Shown in pieces: positions 43,225 to 51,236 of a DNA stretch of 64,000 nucleotides. The position numbers and the translations under genes are program-made. Each line of letters starts with the position of its first letter. The first letter of the stretch is position 1. The notes under the pieces were generated by a model. It was given only the letters and a program-made list of their open reading frames with translations, did not search any database and had not been told where the DNA came from. Source of the stretch: Henriciella litoralis (GTDB taxonomy: Bacteria > Pseudomonadota > Alphaproteobacteria > Caulobacterales > Hyphomonadaceae); NCBI RefSeq assembly GCF_002088935.1, contig NZ_NCSS01000006.1:1644407-1708406 (forward strand), in the 5' to 3' direction.

Positions 43225-43318
43225 GGAGACTGGACAGTGACCCGAAGCGAAACTCGTTAGGGCTGCTTCGTTCCCGACCTGACCCGGTTAGCGAGGACTT
43301 CGTCCACCGCCAGCCTCC
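43225..43318 (-). ncRNA. ffs: Bacterial small SRP RNA (4.5S-type)
   Basis: Read on the minus strand, the sequence contains ACCGGGTCAGGTCGGGAACG followed by AAGCAGCCCTAACGAG. This is the helix-8 core bound by Ffh. In the usual core the GGAA tetraloop is closed by C-G (GGTCCGGAAGG); here it is closed by G-C (GGTCGGGAACG), a compensatory change. The ends pair: GGAGGCTGG with CCAGTCTCC, and CGGTG with CACTG, giving a 94-base RNA by this reading. It makes the RNA scaffold of the signal recognition particle for membrane-protein targeting. A promoter lies directly upstream at 43326-43354. Confidence 0.9.
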
Positions 43319-43325
43319 TGAGGGG

Positions 43326-43354
43326 TATATCGCGAATCGAAAGCGGGGTGACAA
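43326..43354 (-). promoter_or_regulatory. Promoter of the SRP RNA gene
   Basis: On the minus strand TTGTCA (43354-43349), a 17-bp spacer and GATATA (43331-43326). The inferred RNA 5' end at 43318 lies eight bases downstream, a normal start distance. Confidence 0.7.
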
Positions 43355-43382
43355 GGGGCGTCATGCTGCTAGGTCTGGTGAC

Positions 43383-44318
43383 ATGACGAGTCACAATAAT
43401 AATTCCGAATTTATCCCCCTCGGCTCACGTCCGATTGACCGGGCGGGCCATCACCGTAGCGATGAGGCATGGCTATCGGCTGCCTATCAACGCGACGATG
43501 TGCTGATCCTGGTGGTTCAGAAGGGTTTGCCGCTGATTACGGCGAAGGGCGGCCTTGTCTGGCTGGGGCCGGAGGCGGCGAAGGCGGCGCCGGATGCGCG
43601 GCGCCTGTTCATGGGCCTCGACAAGAACGGCACACCGGTTTTCGCGATTGATGTCGGCGACGGGTTCGATCTTGAAACTTCGCTAATTGCGGGCCTTGGC
43701 GAGTTTGCCGATTTCCGGATGGCGATGTCGCGCATGTCCGAGCTGGAGCTGAACCTCGCCTCGACGGCGCGCTCGATCTTTGAGTGGCACAAGTCGCATC
43801 GGTTCTGCGCCAAGTGCGGCACCGAAAGCGAGATGCAGGAAGCTGGCTGGAAGCGGGTTTGCCCATCATGTGAGACCCAGCATTTTCCGCGCACCGACCC
43901 GGTCGCCATCATGCTGGCAACGCGGGGCGACAAATGCCTGTTGGGGCGTCAGTCTTTCTGGCCAGCGGGCATGTGGAGCTGTCTGGCGGGCTTTATCGAG
44001 CCGGGCGAGACGCTGGAACAAGGCGCGGCGCGTGAGATCCATGAGGAATCAGGTGTCATCTGCCGCGCGGACAAGGCCGAGTATCTGTTCTGTCAGCCCT
44101 GGCCGTTTCCATCCTCTCTGATGATCGGGATGCTGCTGCCCGCCGAAAGCGACGAGATAACGATTGATGAGACTGAGCTGGAAGCGGCGCGCTGGATCAC
44201 ACGGGCTGAAGCGCGCGACGTGCTGGCCGGAAAGCACCCGGAGATCATGGCGCCGATGAGCTTTGCGGTGGCCCATCACATCCTGAAGGAATGGGCCGAG
44301 CGGCCTGATGGCAGCTAG
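43383..44318 (+). CDS. nudC: NAD(+) diphosphatase NudC
   Basis: A 311-residue Nudix enzyme that hydrolyses NAD(H), and in E. coli removes NAD caps from RNA. The ATG at 43383 is chosen because the longer frame to 43071 runs through the SRP RNA gene and has no match. The zinc ribbon is CAKCGTESEMQEAGWKRVCP and the next Cys in SC. Then come PRTDPVAIML and the Nudix box (GFIEPGETLEQGAAREIHEE then SGV). The NAD-specific array follows it: CQPWPFPSSLM (consensus SQPWPFPxS). Confidence 0.94.
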   Translation: MTSHNNNSEFIPLGSRPIDRAGHHRSDEAWLSAAYQRDDVLILVVQKGLPLITAKGGLVWLGPEAAKAAPDARRLFMGLDKNGTPVFAIDVGDGFDLETSLIAGLGEFADFRMAMSRMSELELNLASTARSIFEWHKSHRFCAKCGTESEMQEAGWKRVCPSCETQHFPRTDPVAIMLATRGDKCLLGRQSFWPAGMWSCLAGFIEPGETLEQGAAREIHEESGVICRADKAEYLFCQPWPFPSSLMIGMLLPAESDEITIDETELEAARWITRAEARDVLAGKHPEIMAPMSFAVAHHILKEWAERPDGS

Positions 44319-44373
44319 GGCGCCGCTTCGCCTGAACCCCAAACTGTCCTGCCAGAAAACCTGATCACCAGAC

Positions 44374-44412
44374 GTAAAAAGACCCTGCACTGAGGGGGGA
44401 GTGCAGGGTCTT
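44374..44412 (-). terminator. Terminator of the YHS-domain gene
   Basis: A 13-bp perfect stem, AAGACCCTGCACT (44379-44391) and AGTGCAGGGTCTT (44400-44412), with an 8-base loop. On the minus strand it is followed by TTTTTACG. It lies between two convergent genes. Confidence 0.9.
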
Positions 44413-44465
44413 CAAGCCGGTCTGGAATAATAAGGCGGGGTGAGGGGGAGGAGGGAATTGCCTTG

Positions 44466-44969
44466 CTATTTCAGGACGACCGGCCAGTTGGTGTTCGCTT
44501 GATCAATGAACTCAGCTTTGTTTTGTTCCCACTCATTCTGAATTTTTTTATTGTAGTTGAGATAGAGCTTCCCATCGACAATTGACCAATGGTCGGCATC
44601 GCCTTTTGCGGTGCTGCCTTGAGCCACGGCCCAGGCGCAGTAGCCGCCGTATTGCGGCGCGTATTTTTCGGGGTCTGCCTTGAAGGTGGCGAGGTTCTCA
44701 GCTGAGGCGAAACGGAATTCCGCGCCCATATACTCCGTGCTGAATGCCTTGCTGCCTTTCACCGGTTTGCCGTCGGTAAAATAGGCCACAGGGTCATGGC
44801 CCTGGACGGCGGTGTTGGAGGCAAAGCCGGTATAGACTGGCGCTTTATCGGCATGCGCCGGGGCGACGACAGACAGGCTTAGCGCGCCCAATGCGAGCGC
44901 GGCGAAAATGCCCCGGGCCGCGGTGCGGGGCACCAGGTCTGGCTTCGATCGGAAAGGACTGTCGGACAT
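44466..44969 (-). CDS. YHS-domain exported protein
   Basis: A 167-residue protein with a long signal region (RGIFAALALGALSLSVVAP, cut near AHADKAP). The mature part is a single YHS domain: VYTGFASNTAVQGHDPVAYF, then EFRFASAENLATFKADPEKY and PQYGGYCAWAVAQG. YHS domains are small metal- or redox-associated modules. Exported forms are common in alphaproteobacteria but poorly defined. The C-terminal half continues DHWSIVDGKLYLNYNKKIQ, typical of this exported subtype. A strong terminator follows. Confidence 0.9.
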   Translation of the reverse strand: MSDSPFRSKPDLVPRTAARGIFAALALGALSLSVVAPAHADKAPVYTGFASNTAVQGHDPVAYFTDGKPVKGSKAFSTEYMGAEFRFASAENLATFKADPEKYAPQYGGYCAWAVAQGSTAKGDADHWSIVDGKLYLNYNKKIQNEWEQNKAEFIDQANTNWPVVLK

Positions 44970-45089
44970 GACGTGTCTCCTGTTGTGAGACAGCTAATCT
45001 AGCAATGCCGCAGCTTTGTTGCATCTCATGACCGGGTGAGCGGCCATCACAACCGCGTGCGCCCGATGTGAGATGCAGGACAGGAGGGC

Positions 45090-45248
45090 CTAGTTGCGGG
45101 CGATGATCCAGACGGCGTGGATGATGCCTGGAATATAGCCGAGGATCGTCAGAACGATGTTGATCCAGAACTGAAGGCCGAAGCCGACCTGCAGGAAAAC
45201 GCCAACAGGCGGAAGCAGGATGGCGATGATGATGCGGAAAAGATCCAT
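45090..45248 (-). CDS. Pmp3/YqaE-family small membrane protein
   Basis: A 52-residue protein too small for usual gene-length cut-offs. Its sequence is MDLFRIIIAILLPPVGVFLQ, then VGFGLQFWINIVLTILGYIP and GIIHAVWIIARN. This matches the Pmp3/UPF0057 family: two transmembrane helices with the LLPPVGVFLQ and LTxxGYIPGIIHA patterns. Family members help with salt and pH tolerance of the membrane. A ribosome site (AAAAGGGGCA) precedes ATG 45248. The 341 bases from here to the LysR start otherwise contain only the small doubtful frame and terminator described next. Confidence 0.9.
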   Translation of the reverse strand: MDLFRIIIAILLPPVGVFLQVGFGLQFWINIVLTILGYIPGIIHAVWIIARN

Positions 45249-45257
45249 TGGGGTGCC

Positions 45258-45304
45258 CCTTTTGTTAAAAATAACCCTCCGGTCCTGTTTGGCGGACCAG
45301 AGGG
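45258..45304 (-). terminator. Hairpin terminator upstream of the Pmp3 gene
   Basis: CCCTC-C-GGTCC (45275-45285) pairs with GGACC-A-GAGGG (45294-45304). On the minus strand it is followed by TTATTTTTAAC. It would end a transcript coming from the 45.3-45.45 kb region. Confidence 0.65.
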
Positions 45305-45441
45305 ATCACTGAATCAAGCGGGCGAACGGGCTGAACGTTCCGATCATCGCTGAAAAAGCGTGAGGACCCAGCCTGACGGGCCGGGACGAGCGAGATGATC
45401 ACGGCGATGATGTGCGCCGGCCAGGTCTTGAGACGGGTCAT
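45265..45441 (-). CDS. Doubtful small ORF, 58 residues
   Basis: ATG 45441 to TAA 45265. The N-terminal half reads MTRLKTWPAHIIAVIISLVP, a possible membrane helix; the C-terminal half (DDRNVQPVRPLDSVIPL) looks random and overlaps the hairpin at 45258-45304. It could be a small membrane protein whose true 3' end was changed by a frameshift, or no gene at all. Confidence 0.25.
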   Translation of the reverse strand: MTRLKTWPAHIIAVIISLVPARQAGSSRFFSDDRNVQPVRPLDSVIPLVRQTGPEGYF

Positions 45442-45625
45442 GGCATGGGTCCGACGTCTGTTTTGAAATCCCCCGCGACGTCAGGCCAGCCGAGCCCCGA
45501 AGGCGAATGACAGGCGCGCAATCGCCCTCACAAAGAGGTGAGGCGCGCCTGAACAGCGCGAGAGGGTCGCGGGGCGCAGATTACTGCCTATATTGGGATG
45601 GAAGGGTTTTGAGGGAGATGAGGCG

Positions 45626-46540
45626 ATGGACCGGCTGGATGCAATGCGGCTATTCCTGAGGGTGGCCGACACGGGTAGCTTTTCCAAAGCGGCGGCTGAC
45701 CTCAATGTCGGCCAACCGACCGTTTCGCGGCGGATACAGGACCTTGAGGCGCAGCTTGGCGCAGACCTTTTCCTGCGCACCACGCGGGCGCTCAGCCTGA
45801 CTGAAGCCGGCGAGAAATTCTATGCCCGCGCGAAGGTGATCCTGCAGGACTTTGAAGCCGCTGAAGCCGAAGTACGCGGCCTCGACCAGGAGGCGGTTGG
45901 CCAACTGCGGATAACGGTGCCGCACTCTCTGTCCCGCATGGTAATCGCACCCGCGCTGGCGAGCTTCATGCGCCAGTATCCGGACGTGTCGCTGGATGTG
46001 ATTTCAGATGATACGTATACGGACATTGTGCAGGAGGGTATCGACCTTGCCTTCCGTCTGGGGGACCTTTCGGACTCCAGCCTGATGGCGAAACGTATTG
46101 CGCTTAGCCAGCGCCGACTCTGGGCGTCTGTCGGGTATGCCGAGCAGGTGGCCGGACTGGACAATCCCGGCGAGCTCAACCCGAAAGAGGCGCTGCATCT
46201 TCGCCACAAGACCGGCACGCAAATCTGGGCGCTGACGCATTCGGGCACCGGCCAACGCGTAGAGCTGCGCGTTGATGGACGGTTCCGCGCCTCATCCGGC
46301 GACATGCTGATACAGGGCGCGCAGGATGGCCTTGGCTATATCCTCGCGCCGGACTGGCTTGTCTGCGAGAAAGTGCGCGAAGGCACGCTGGTGCGGCTCT
46401 TCCCCGACTGGGAAGCCGACGCCCTGCCCCTGCATTGCGTCTGGTCTGGCGGCAAGCTGAAAGGCAAGGCCAAGCTGCTCGCCGACCACATCACCGAAGC
46501 GATGAAAGCCGGAGAGTTGAGTGAGCGTGAGGCGGTTTAG
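45626..46540 (+). CDS. LysR-family transcriptional regulator
   Basis: A 304-residue regulator from ATG 45626, the usual LysR start; the frame is open to 45593 only by alternative codons. The N-terminal HTH is RLFLRVADTGSFSKAAADLN and QPTVSRRIQDLEAQLGADLF. The effector domain follows (GQLRITVPHSLSRMVIAPAL, DDTYTDIVQEGIDLAFRLGD). It belongs to the AaeR/DmlR-like LysR group by its 'VGQLRIT..PxxLSRxVIAPAL' pattern. Neither adjacent gene shows a clear target. The effector is unknown. Confidence 0.9.
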   Translation: MDRLDAMRLFLRVADTGSFSKAAADLNVGQPTVSRRIQDLEAQLGADLFLRTTRALSLTEAGEKFYARAKVILQDFEAAEAEVRGLDQEAVGQLRITVPHSLSRMVIAPALASFMRQYPDVSLDVISDDTYTDIVQEGIDLAFRLGDLSDSSLMAKRIALSQRRLWASVGYAEQVAGLDNPGELNPKEALHLRHKTGTQIWALTHSGTGQRVELRVDGRFRASSGDMLIQGAQDGLGYILAPDWLVCEKVREGTLVRLFPDWEADALPLHCVWSGGKLKGKAKLLADHITEAMKAGELSEREAV

Positions 46541-46594
46541 CCCCTGAAGGATGCCGCGATAACGGAATGTGTCCGTATCGCTTGCTCTGCATCG

Positions 46595-46631
46595 AACAAA
46601 AGAAAGGCCCCGAAGCTTTCGCCTCGGGGCC
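46595..46631 (-). terminator. Terminator of the DUF885 gene
   Basis: GGCCCCGA (46606-46613) and TCGGGGCC (46624-46631), loop of 10, followed on the minus strand by TTTCTTTTGTTC. Confidence 0.85.
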
Positions 46632-46657
46632 TATTCGGTCTGAGTTGGCGTTAAGCC

Positions 46658-48619
46658 TTACTCTTCGATGGTGACTTCTGTCTCAGTCGTCTCTTCTTCG
46701 ACGACCGGCGCGGTTTCAGTGGCCGGCGCTGCGGTTACGACGCCATTCTGAACGTCGGAGATCCACTGGTCGACACGGCGTTCCAGGATCGTCAGTGGCA
46801 GCGCGCCGCCGCCAAGGATCGTGTCATGGAAGGCGCGGATGTCGAACTTGTCGCCAAGCTCTGTTTCGGCTTTCTCGCGGAGGCCCTGGATCTTCAACAT
46901 GCCGATCTTGTAGGCGGTCGCCTGACCCGGCATCACGAGGTAACGCTGGATTTCAGAGCGGGCCTGTTGTTCGGTGATCGCCGCATTCTCGATGAAGTAG
47001 TTGAACGCCTCTTCTTCAGTCCAGCCCTTGGAGTGAAGGCCGGTATCGACAACCAGACGGATGGCGCGCCAGATCTCTGAGCCGAGACGGCCGAATTCCG
47101 ACATCGGGTTGTCATAGGTCCCCGGCATTTCCTTGGCGAGCGCCTCTGAATAGAGACCCCACCCTTCGGTATAGGCGGTGAAGCCAGCCTGGGTGCGGAA
47201 TTGCGGGATGTCCTGCAGCTCCTGCGCGATCGAGATCTGCATGTGGTGGCCCGGAAGGCCCTCATGATAGGCGATCACTTCAAGCTCACGCTTCGGCATG
47301 GATTCCATGTCGGAGAGGTGCGCGTAATAGATGCCCGGGCGCGAGCCATCCGGCGTACCAGGATAGTAGTGCTGGGCGGCGCCATCCTGCTCACGGAAAG
47401 GCTCAACGCGCTTCACCTGAAGATCGGCTTTCGGAAGGATGCCGAAATAGTCAGGCAGCAGGGTCTTGATATTGTCGATCGCGGCCGTTGCATCGGCGAT
47501 ATAGGCGTCAGCGCCTGCATCGGTGTTCTCGTAATAGAGGTCGCGATTGTCCTTGCTGTCACGCAGGAAGACAAAGAACTCCTGCAGCGTGCCGTCAAAG
47601 CCGTACTCTTCCTTGATGGCTTCCATTTCGCCGTGGAGACGATCAACTTCATCGAGGCCGATCTGGTGGATTTCGTCGGCTGTCAGGTCCGTCGTGGTGG
47701 AGGCCTTGAGGCGGTAGTTGTAATAGGCCTGACCGTTTGGCTGCGTCGTGCCGACACCGGTCGGGTTGGACGGTGCGTTTGGCAGCTCGGCCTCGGCCCA
47801 GTCGATGATGTTCTGATAGCCGGGCTCGAAGTCTTCGATGAGCGCGGTCTCAGCGTCGGCGAGCAGTTTTTCGGCCTGAGCGTCATCAATGGTGCCGGCA
47901 TCTTTCAGCTTGGTGACTTCGGAATTGATGTCGGCCCAGATGTCTGATGGCTCACCCTCTGTGAATGGCGCGCCTGTGATGATCTTCTTCGACTGGTCGA
48001 TTACGCCTTCGAGCGCGAAATCAGGCGTCTGGACGCCCTTTTCAGCGGCCGTCTTGGCGTGCTCAAGCAGCTGACCCCCGGCCCGGCCCGCTTCCTTGAT
48101 ACGGGAAATGTAGGCTTCCATGTCCTCAAGCGTATCGACGCGGTGGAACTGGATGAGGAAGGTCGCGATGAAAGCCTGAGGGCCGTTCATCTGGTCAAAG
48201 GTGTAACCGTTGTAGAAATACTGCATGCCCTCTTTCTGGAGATCATACTGGTATTCCCAGATGTCCCAGGAGTTCTTGGCTTCCGGCGTCAGCTTGTCAT
48301 AGTCGAAGTTCGCCTTCATCTCCTCGACGGTTTCTGCCTTCCAGGCGAGGTCTGCTTCGGCGGCTTCCTTCGACATGTCGTCGATCTCGCCATAGCGTTC
48401 CTTGCGACCGATGAAGGTCAGCCCGATCGGGCTTCTCATCAGCTGCTCTTCATACTTCTCGTCGAACCATTCGTTCAGGCGGGCTGTTTCAGCCTGCATG
48501 TCGGCTTCGGTGATTTCTACAGTCGCAGTTTCCTGCGCTGGCTGATTGGCCGGTTCTGTGGGGGTTTGCTGGCCGCAGGCGGCGAGGACGAAGGCAAGGG
48601 CTGTCAGGCTGACACGCAT
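46658..48619 (-). CDS. DUF885-family lipoprotein, predicted zinc peptidase
   Basis: A 653-residue lipoprotein (lipobox V-L-A-A-C, Cys 15). The long helical fold has the gluzincin-like motif YHEGLPGHHMQI and a downstream Glu region FTAYTEGWGLYSE, seen across DUF885. The family is thought to hold a zinc site, and some members act as periplasmic peptidases. LNEWFDEKYEEQLMRSPIGL at the start of the mature part is also typical. The C-terminus is a run of Glu and Thr (about the last 25 residues). It is a large gene with its own terminator. The leucyl aminopeptidase gene upstream on the same strand suggests a shared theme of peptide use. Confidence 0.9.
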   Translation of the reverse strand: MRVSLTALAFVLAACGQQTPTEPANQPAQETATVEITEADMQAETARLNEWFDEKYEEQLMRSPIGLTFIGRKERYGEIDDMSKEAAEADLAWKAETVEEMKANFDYDKLTPEAKNSWDIWEYQYDLQKEGMQYFYNGYTFDQMNGPQAFIATFLIQFHRVDTLEDMEAYISRIKEAGRAGGQLLEHAKTAAEKGVQTPDFALEGVIDQSKKIITGAPFTEGEPSDIWADINSEVTKLKDAGTIDDAQAEKLLADAETALIEDFEPGYQNIIDWAEAELPNAPSNPTGVGTTQPNGQAYYNYRLKASTTTDLTADEIHQIGLDEVDRLHGEMEAIKEEYGFDGTLQEFFVFLRDSKDNRDLYYENTDAGADAYIADATAAIDNIKTLLPDYFGILPKADLQVKRVEPFREQDGAAQHYYPGTPDGSRPGIYYAHLSDMESMPKRELEVIAYHEGLPGHHMQISIAQELQDIPQFRTQAGFTAYTEGWGLYSEALAKEMPGTYDNPMSEFGRLGSEIWRAIRLVVDTGLHSKGWTEEEAFNYFIENAAITEQQARSEIQRYLVMPGQATAYKIGMLKIQGLREKAETELGDKFDIRAFHDTILGGGALPLTILERRVDQWISDVQNGVVTAAPATETAPVVEEETTETEVTIEE

Positions 48620-48714
48620 ATGGGAGGACTCCTGTGATATCGATTTTCGCTAAAAAGCAGGAAATTCGACATCACGCAAGCCACACGTAAAAACGTGCCT
48701 GTTTTCAGGCCCCA

Positions 48715-50079
48715 TCAGGCATATCGTGTCCGAACCATCGTCCAGATCGAACGAAGTCCGCACGCGGCGGCGCCTTCAGGGCGTCCATATTTGCTTTTCC
48801 GCCAGGCCCAGACGTCAAGGTGAACCCAACGGCGCGCATCAACGAACTGCTTGAGGAAGACAGCGGCTGTGATCGACCCAGCCATACCGCCGCCGCCAGA
48901 ATTCTGGATATCGGCGATGGAGCTGCTCAGCATGGATTTGTACGGATCCCAGAGCGGCATGCGCCAGACCGGGTCCCCTGAGACGGTGCCGGCCGCCCAG
49001 ATCGCGTCAGCAAGATCGCCGTCATCGGTATAGAACGGGGCAAGATCAGGTCCGAGCGCGACGCGGGCCGCACCGGTAAGGGTTGCAAAATCGATGAGCA
49101 GGTCCGGGTCGCTCTCGCTGGCGCGTGTCAGGGCGTCGCCGAGGATGAGGCGGCCTTCGGCGTCGGTATTATCGATCTCGACGGTGAGGCCCTTGCGGGT
49201 CGAAAGGATGTCGCTAGGGCGGAAGGCATCTCGGCCAATCGAGTTTTCGACCGCTGGCACATAGAGCTTGAGACGGACGGGCAGTTTCGAACTCATCACC
49301 AGCTTTGCAAGCGCGATGACGTGGGCGGAGCCGCCCATATCCTTTTTCATCAGCTTCATGCCACTACCGGTTTTGAGGTTGAGGCCGCCTGTATCGAAAG
49401 CGACGCCCTTCCCGACCAGGGCGAGCTCAGGGTGATCTTCATTGCCCCATGACAGCTCTATGAAGCGGGGCGCTTCGGGCGCCGCGCGGCCGACCGCATG
49501 GACCATCGGATAGTTTGCCTTCAAGAGGTCGTCGCCCGTGATGACGCTGAGATCAGCGCCATGATCCTCGGCGAGCGTGCGCACGGCCGTTTCGATACCG
49601 GCAGGCCCCATATGTTGCGCCGGCGTGTTGACCAGATCCCGCAGAAGCGCGACGGCCTCTGCTTCGCGGTCCAGGGCAGCCGCATCGTCGCCATCGCCGA
49701 TGACCAGGCGCGGAGGGGTGGCCTTCTTTTTGAGGTAACGGTCAAACCTGTAAGCGCCATCGGCCCAGCCGGCCGCGATATGGGCTAGCGAAAGGCCAGC
49801 ATCGCGCGCAACTTCATAGTCGCCTTCCGGCAGCTTTGCAGAGAGCGCAGCAACCGCGAGCGCGTCCTGCGCCGAGCCGAGACCAAAGAGGACATCGGTA
49901 ATCGCGCCGTCCTCGCCCGCGACAATCGCCATCTCGCCTGATGCGCCTTCGAAGGCGGTCGCCTTGGCCTGCGCCAGGACGGGACCTTGCAAGCTGTCGC
50001 CCGCCTCTTCCCAGTCAGCTGGACGGAAGAAATGAAGGCGAGCCGGAGTGTCGGCGCTGGCGGTGAAGGCTTTGTACAT
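48715..50079 (-). CDS. Leucyl aminopeptidase (M17)
   Basis: A 454-residue two-zinc aminopeptidase. The M17 signature NTDAEGRLILGDAL is present, as is KGVAFDTGGLNLKTGSGMKL with the metal-binding Lys and Asp. The N-terminal part (about 150 residues) is the less conserved regulatory domain. The enzyme probably frees N-terminal residues from peptides in the cytosol. It is short compared with E. coli PepA (about 500) and closer to the PepB-like alphaproteobacterial type. It is divergent from the TadD gene, 115 bp apart. Confidence 0.92.
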   Translation of the reverse strand: MYKAFTASADTPARLHFFRPADWEEAGDSLQGPVLAQAKATAFEGASGEMAIVAGEDGAITDVLFGLGSAQDALAVAALSAKLPEGDYEVARDAGLSLAHIAAGWADGAYRFDRYLKKKATPPRLVIGDGDDAAALDREAEAVALLRDLVNTPAQHMGPAGIETAVRTLAEDHGADLSVITGDDLLKANYPMVHAVGRAAPEAPRFIELSWGNEDHPELALVGKGVAFDTGGLNLKTGSGMKLMKKDMGGSAHVIALAKLVMSSKLPVRLKLYVPAVENSIGRDAFRPSDILSTRKGLTVEIDNTDAEGRLILGDALTRASESDPDLLIDFATLTGAARVALGPDLAPFYTDDGDLADAIWAAGTVSGDPVWRMPLWDPYKSMLSSSIADIQNSGGGGMAGSITAAVFLKQFVDARRWVHLDVWAWRKSKYGRPEGAAACGLRSIWTMVRTRYA

Positions 50080-50194
50080 GGGCGGCGGGGTCCTCTGTAG
50101 TGCAATTGGTTAAGCGGCAGGGCTTTCCTGTTAACTGATCCTTGATGCTTGCCACGGCAAGGTGCTGGCTGAATCACCTACCGGAGCTGACCTT

Positions 50195-51148
50195 ATGTCC
50201 AGAGCCAAAACCTGCCTGCCTGCCGTCTCATTGACGGCGCTTTTGATTGTATCGGCCTGCGCCAGCACGGGCGCAAGCCAGGAGCTGTCCGCCGAAGCAA
50301 AAATCGAGGCAGCCATGGCAGAAGAGCTGGCCCCTGCGACGCCCGAACAGATCGCCGAAGTCGACAATGCTGACCCGCTGACACAGGCCAATTTCTGGGC
50401 AGGTGAATTCCGCAAGGATCCAACACGGCTGGATGTCACCATCCGCTTCACGCAGGCGCTGCGCGCGATTGGAAGCCATGAGCGCGCGATCGAAGTGTTG
50501 TCGAAGACAATTCCCGCGCATCCGCAGTCAGCCGAGCTTCACATGATCATGGGCCGGGCGCTGCTCAGCGAGAACCGACCGGATGAGGCCGCCGAAGCGT
50601 TCTACAAGGCCAGCTATTTGAACCCGAAGGACCCGGCTGCCCATGCCGCCTTTGGCCTCGCCATGGACCGGCTGGAACGTCATTATGATGCGCAGAAGGC
50701 CTATCAGGAAGCGCTGGATATCGATCCCTCACGTGTCTCGACGCTGACAAATTTCGGGCTATCCCTCGCTTTGTCTGGCGATCTCGATCGGTCGGAGAGC
50801 CTGCTTCGCCAGGCTGCCAGCCTTCCCCAAGCCGATAGCCGGGTTCGCCAGAACCTCGCATTGGTCCTTGGGCTTCAGGGGCGGTTCGACGAAATGCGCG
50901 AGGTCGACCCGCACGCGCCACAACGCACAGTCGATGCAAACCTTGATGCTTTGCGCGCCATGATTGCCCCCGCCCGAGACTATGGCGCCTTGCGTGACGA
51001 CGCTCAGCCCGCTGAAGCCATGCCGGTGAGCCGGTTCGTTGAGCCGCCAGCGAGCGAGCCAGCGGTTGAGCAGCCCAAGGTCACGCCAACCAAAGCCGAA
51101 CAGAAACCACGCCCACGGCCGCTGCTTCGCGGCTCGCTTGGCGACTAG
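50195..51148 (+). CDS. tadD: TadD-like TPR lipoprotein of the Flp/Tad pilus
   Basis: A 317-residue protein from ATG 50195 (CCGGAGCTGACC upstream). The signal has lipobox I-V-S-A-C (Cys 22). Four or more TPR repeats follow (LDVTIRFTQALRAIGSHERA, PQSAELHMIMGRALLSENRP, AAHAAFGLAMDRLERHYDAQ, STLTNFGLSLALSGDLDRSE). TadD is the outer-membrane pilotin-like lipoprotein that helps the Tad secretin. Its place, convergent with the tadC end of the cpa cluster, supports the call. The C-terminal 70 residues are Pro-, Glu- and Arg-rich and likely disordered. Confidence 0.85.
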   Translation: MSRAKTCLPAVSLTALLIVSACASTGASQELSAEAKIEAAMAEELAPATPEQIAEVDNADPLTQANFWAGEFRKDPTRLDVTIRFTQALRAIGSHERAIEVLSKTIPAHPQSAELHMIMGRALLSENRPDEAAEAFYKASYLNPKDPAAHAAFGLAMDRLERHYDAQKAYQEALDIDPSRVSTLTNFGLSLALSGDLDRSESLLRQAASLPQADSRVRQNLALVLGLQGRFDEMREVDPHAPQRTVDANLDALRAMIAPARDYGALRDDAQPAEAMPVSRFVEPPASEPAVEQPKVTPTKAEQKPRPRPLLRGSLGD

Positions 51149-51173
51149 AGAAAACCCACAATAGACACATCAA

Positions 51174-51213
51174 CGAAAAAGGCCCCGCCAGACGGCGAGG
51201 CCTTTATTTTTGA
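51174..51213. terminator. Bidirectional terminator between tadD and tadC
   Basis: AAAGGCC-C-CGCC (51178-51189) pairs with GGCG-A-GGCCTTT (51194-51205). A-run before, TATTTTTG after. Confidence 0.8.
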
Positions 51214-51236
51214 GGGTCTGTCCTGCGGCGCGCCCG

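Noticed and set aside
43071..43382. N-terminal extension of NudC
   Set aside because: This stretch holds the SRP RNA gene and its promoter on the other strand and has no similarity to the Nudix family.
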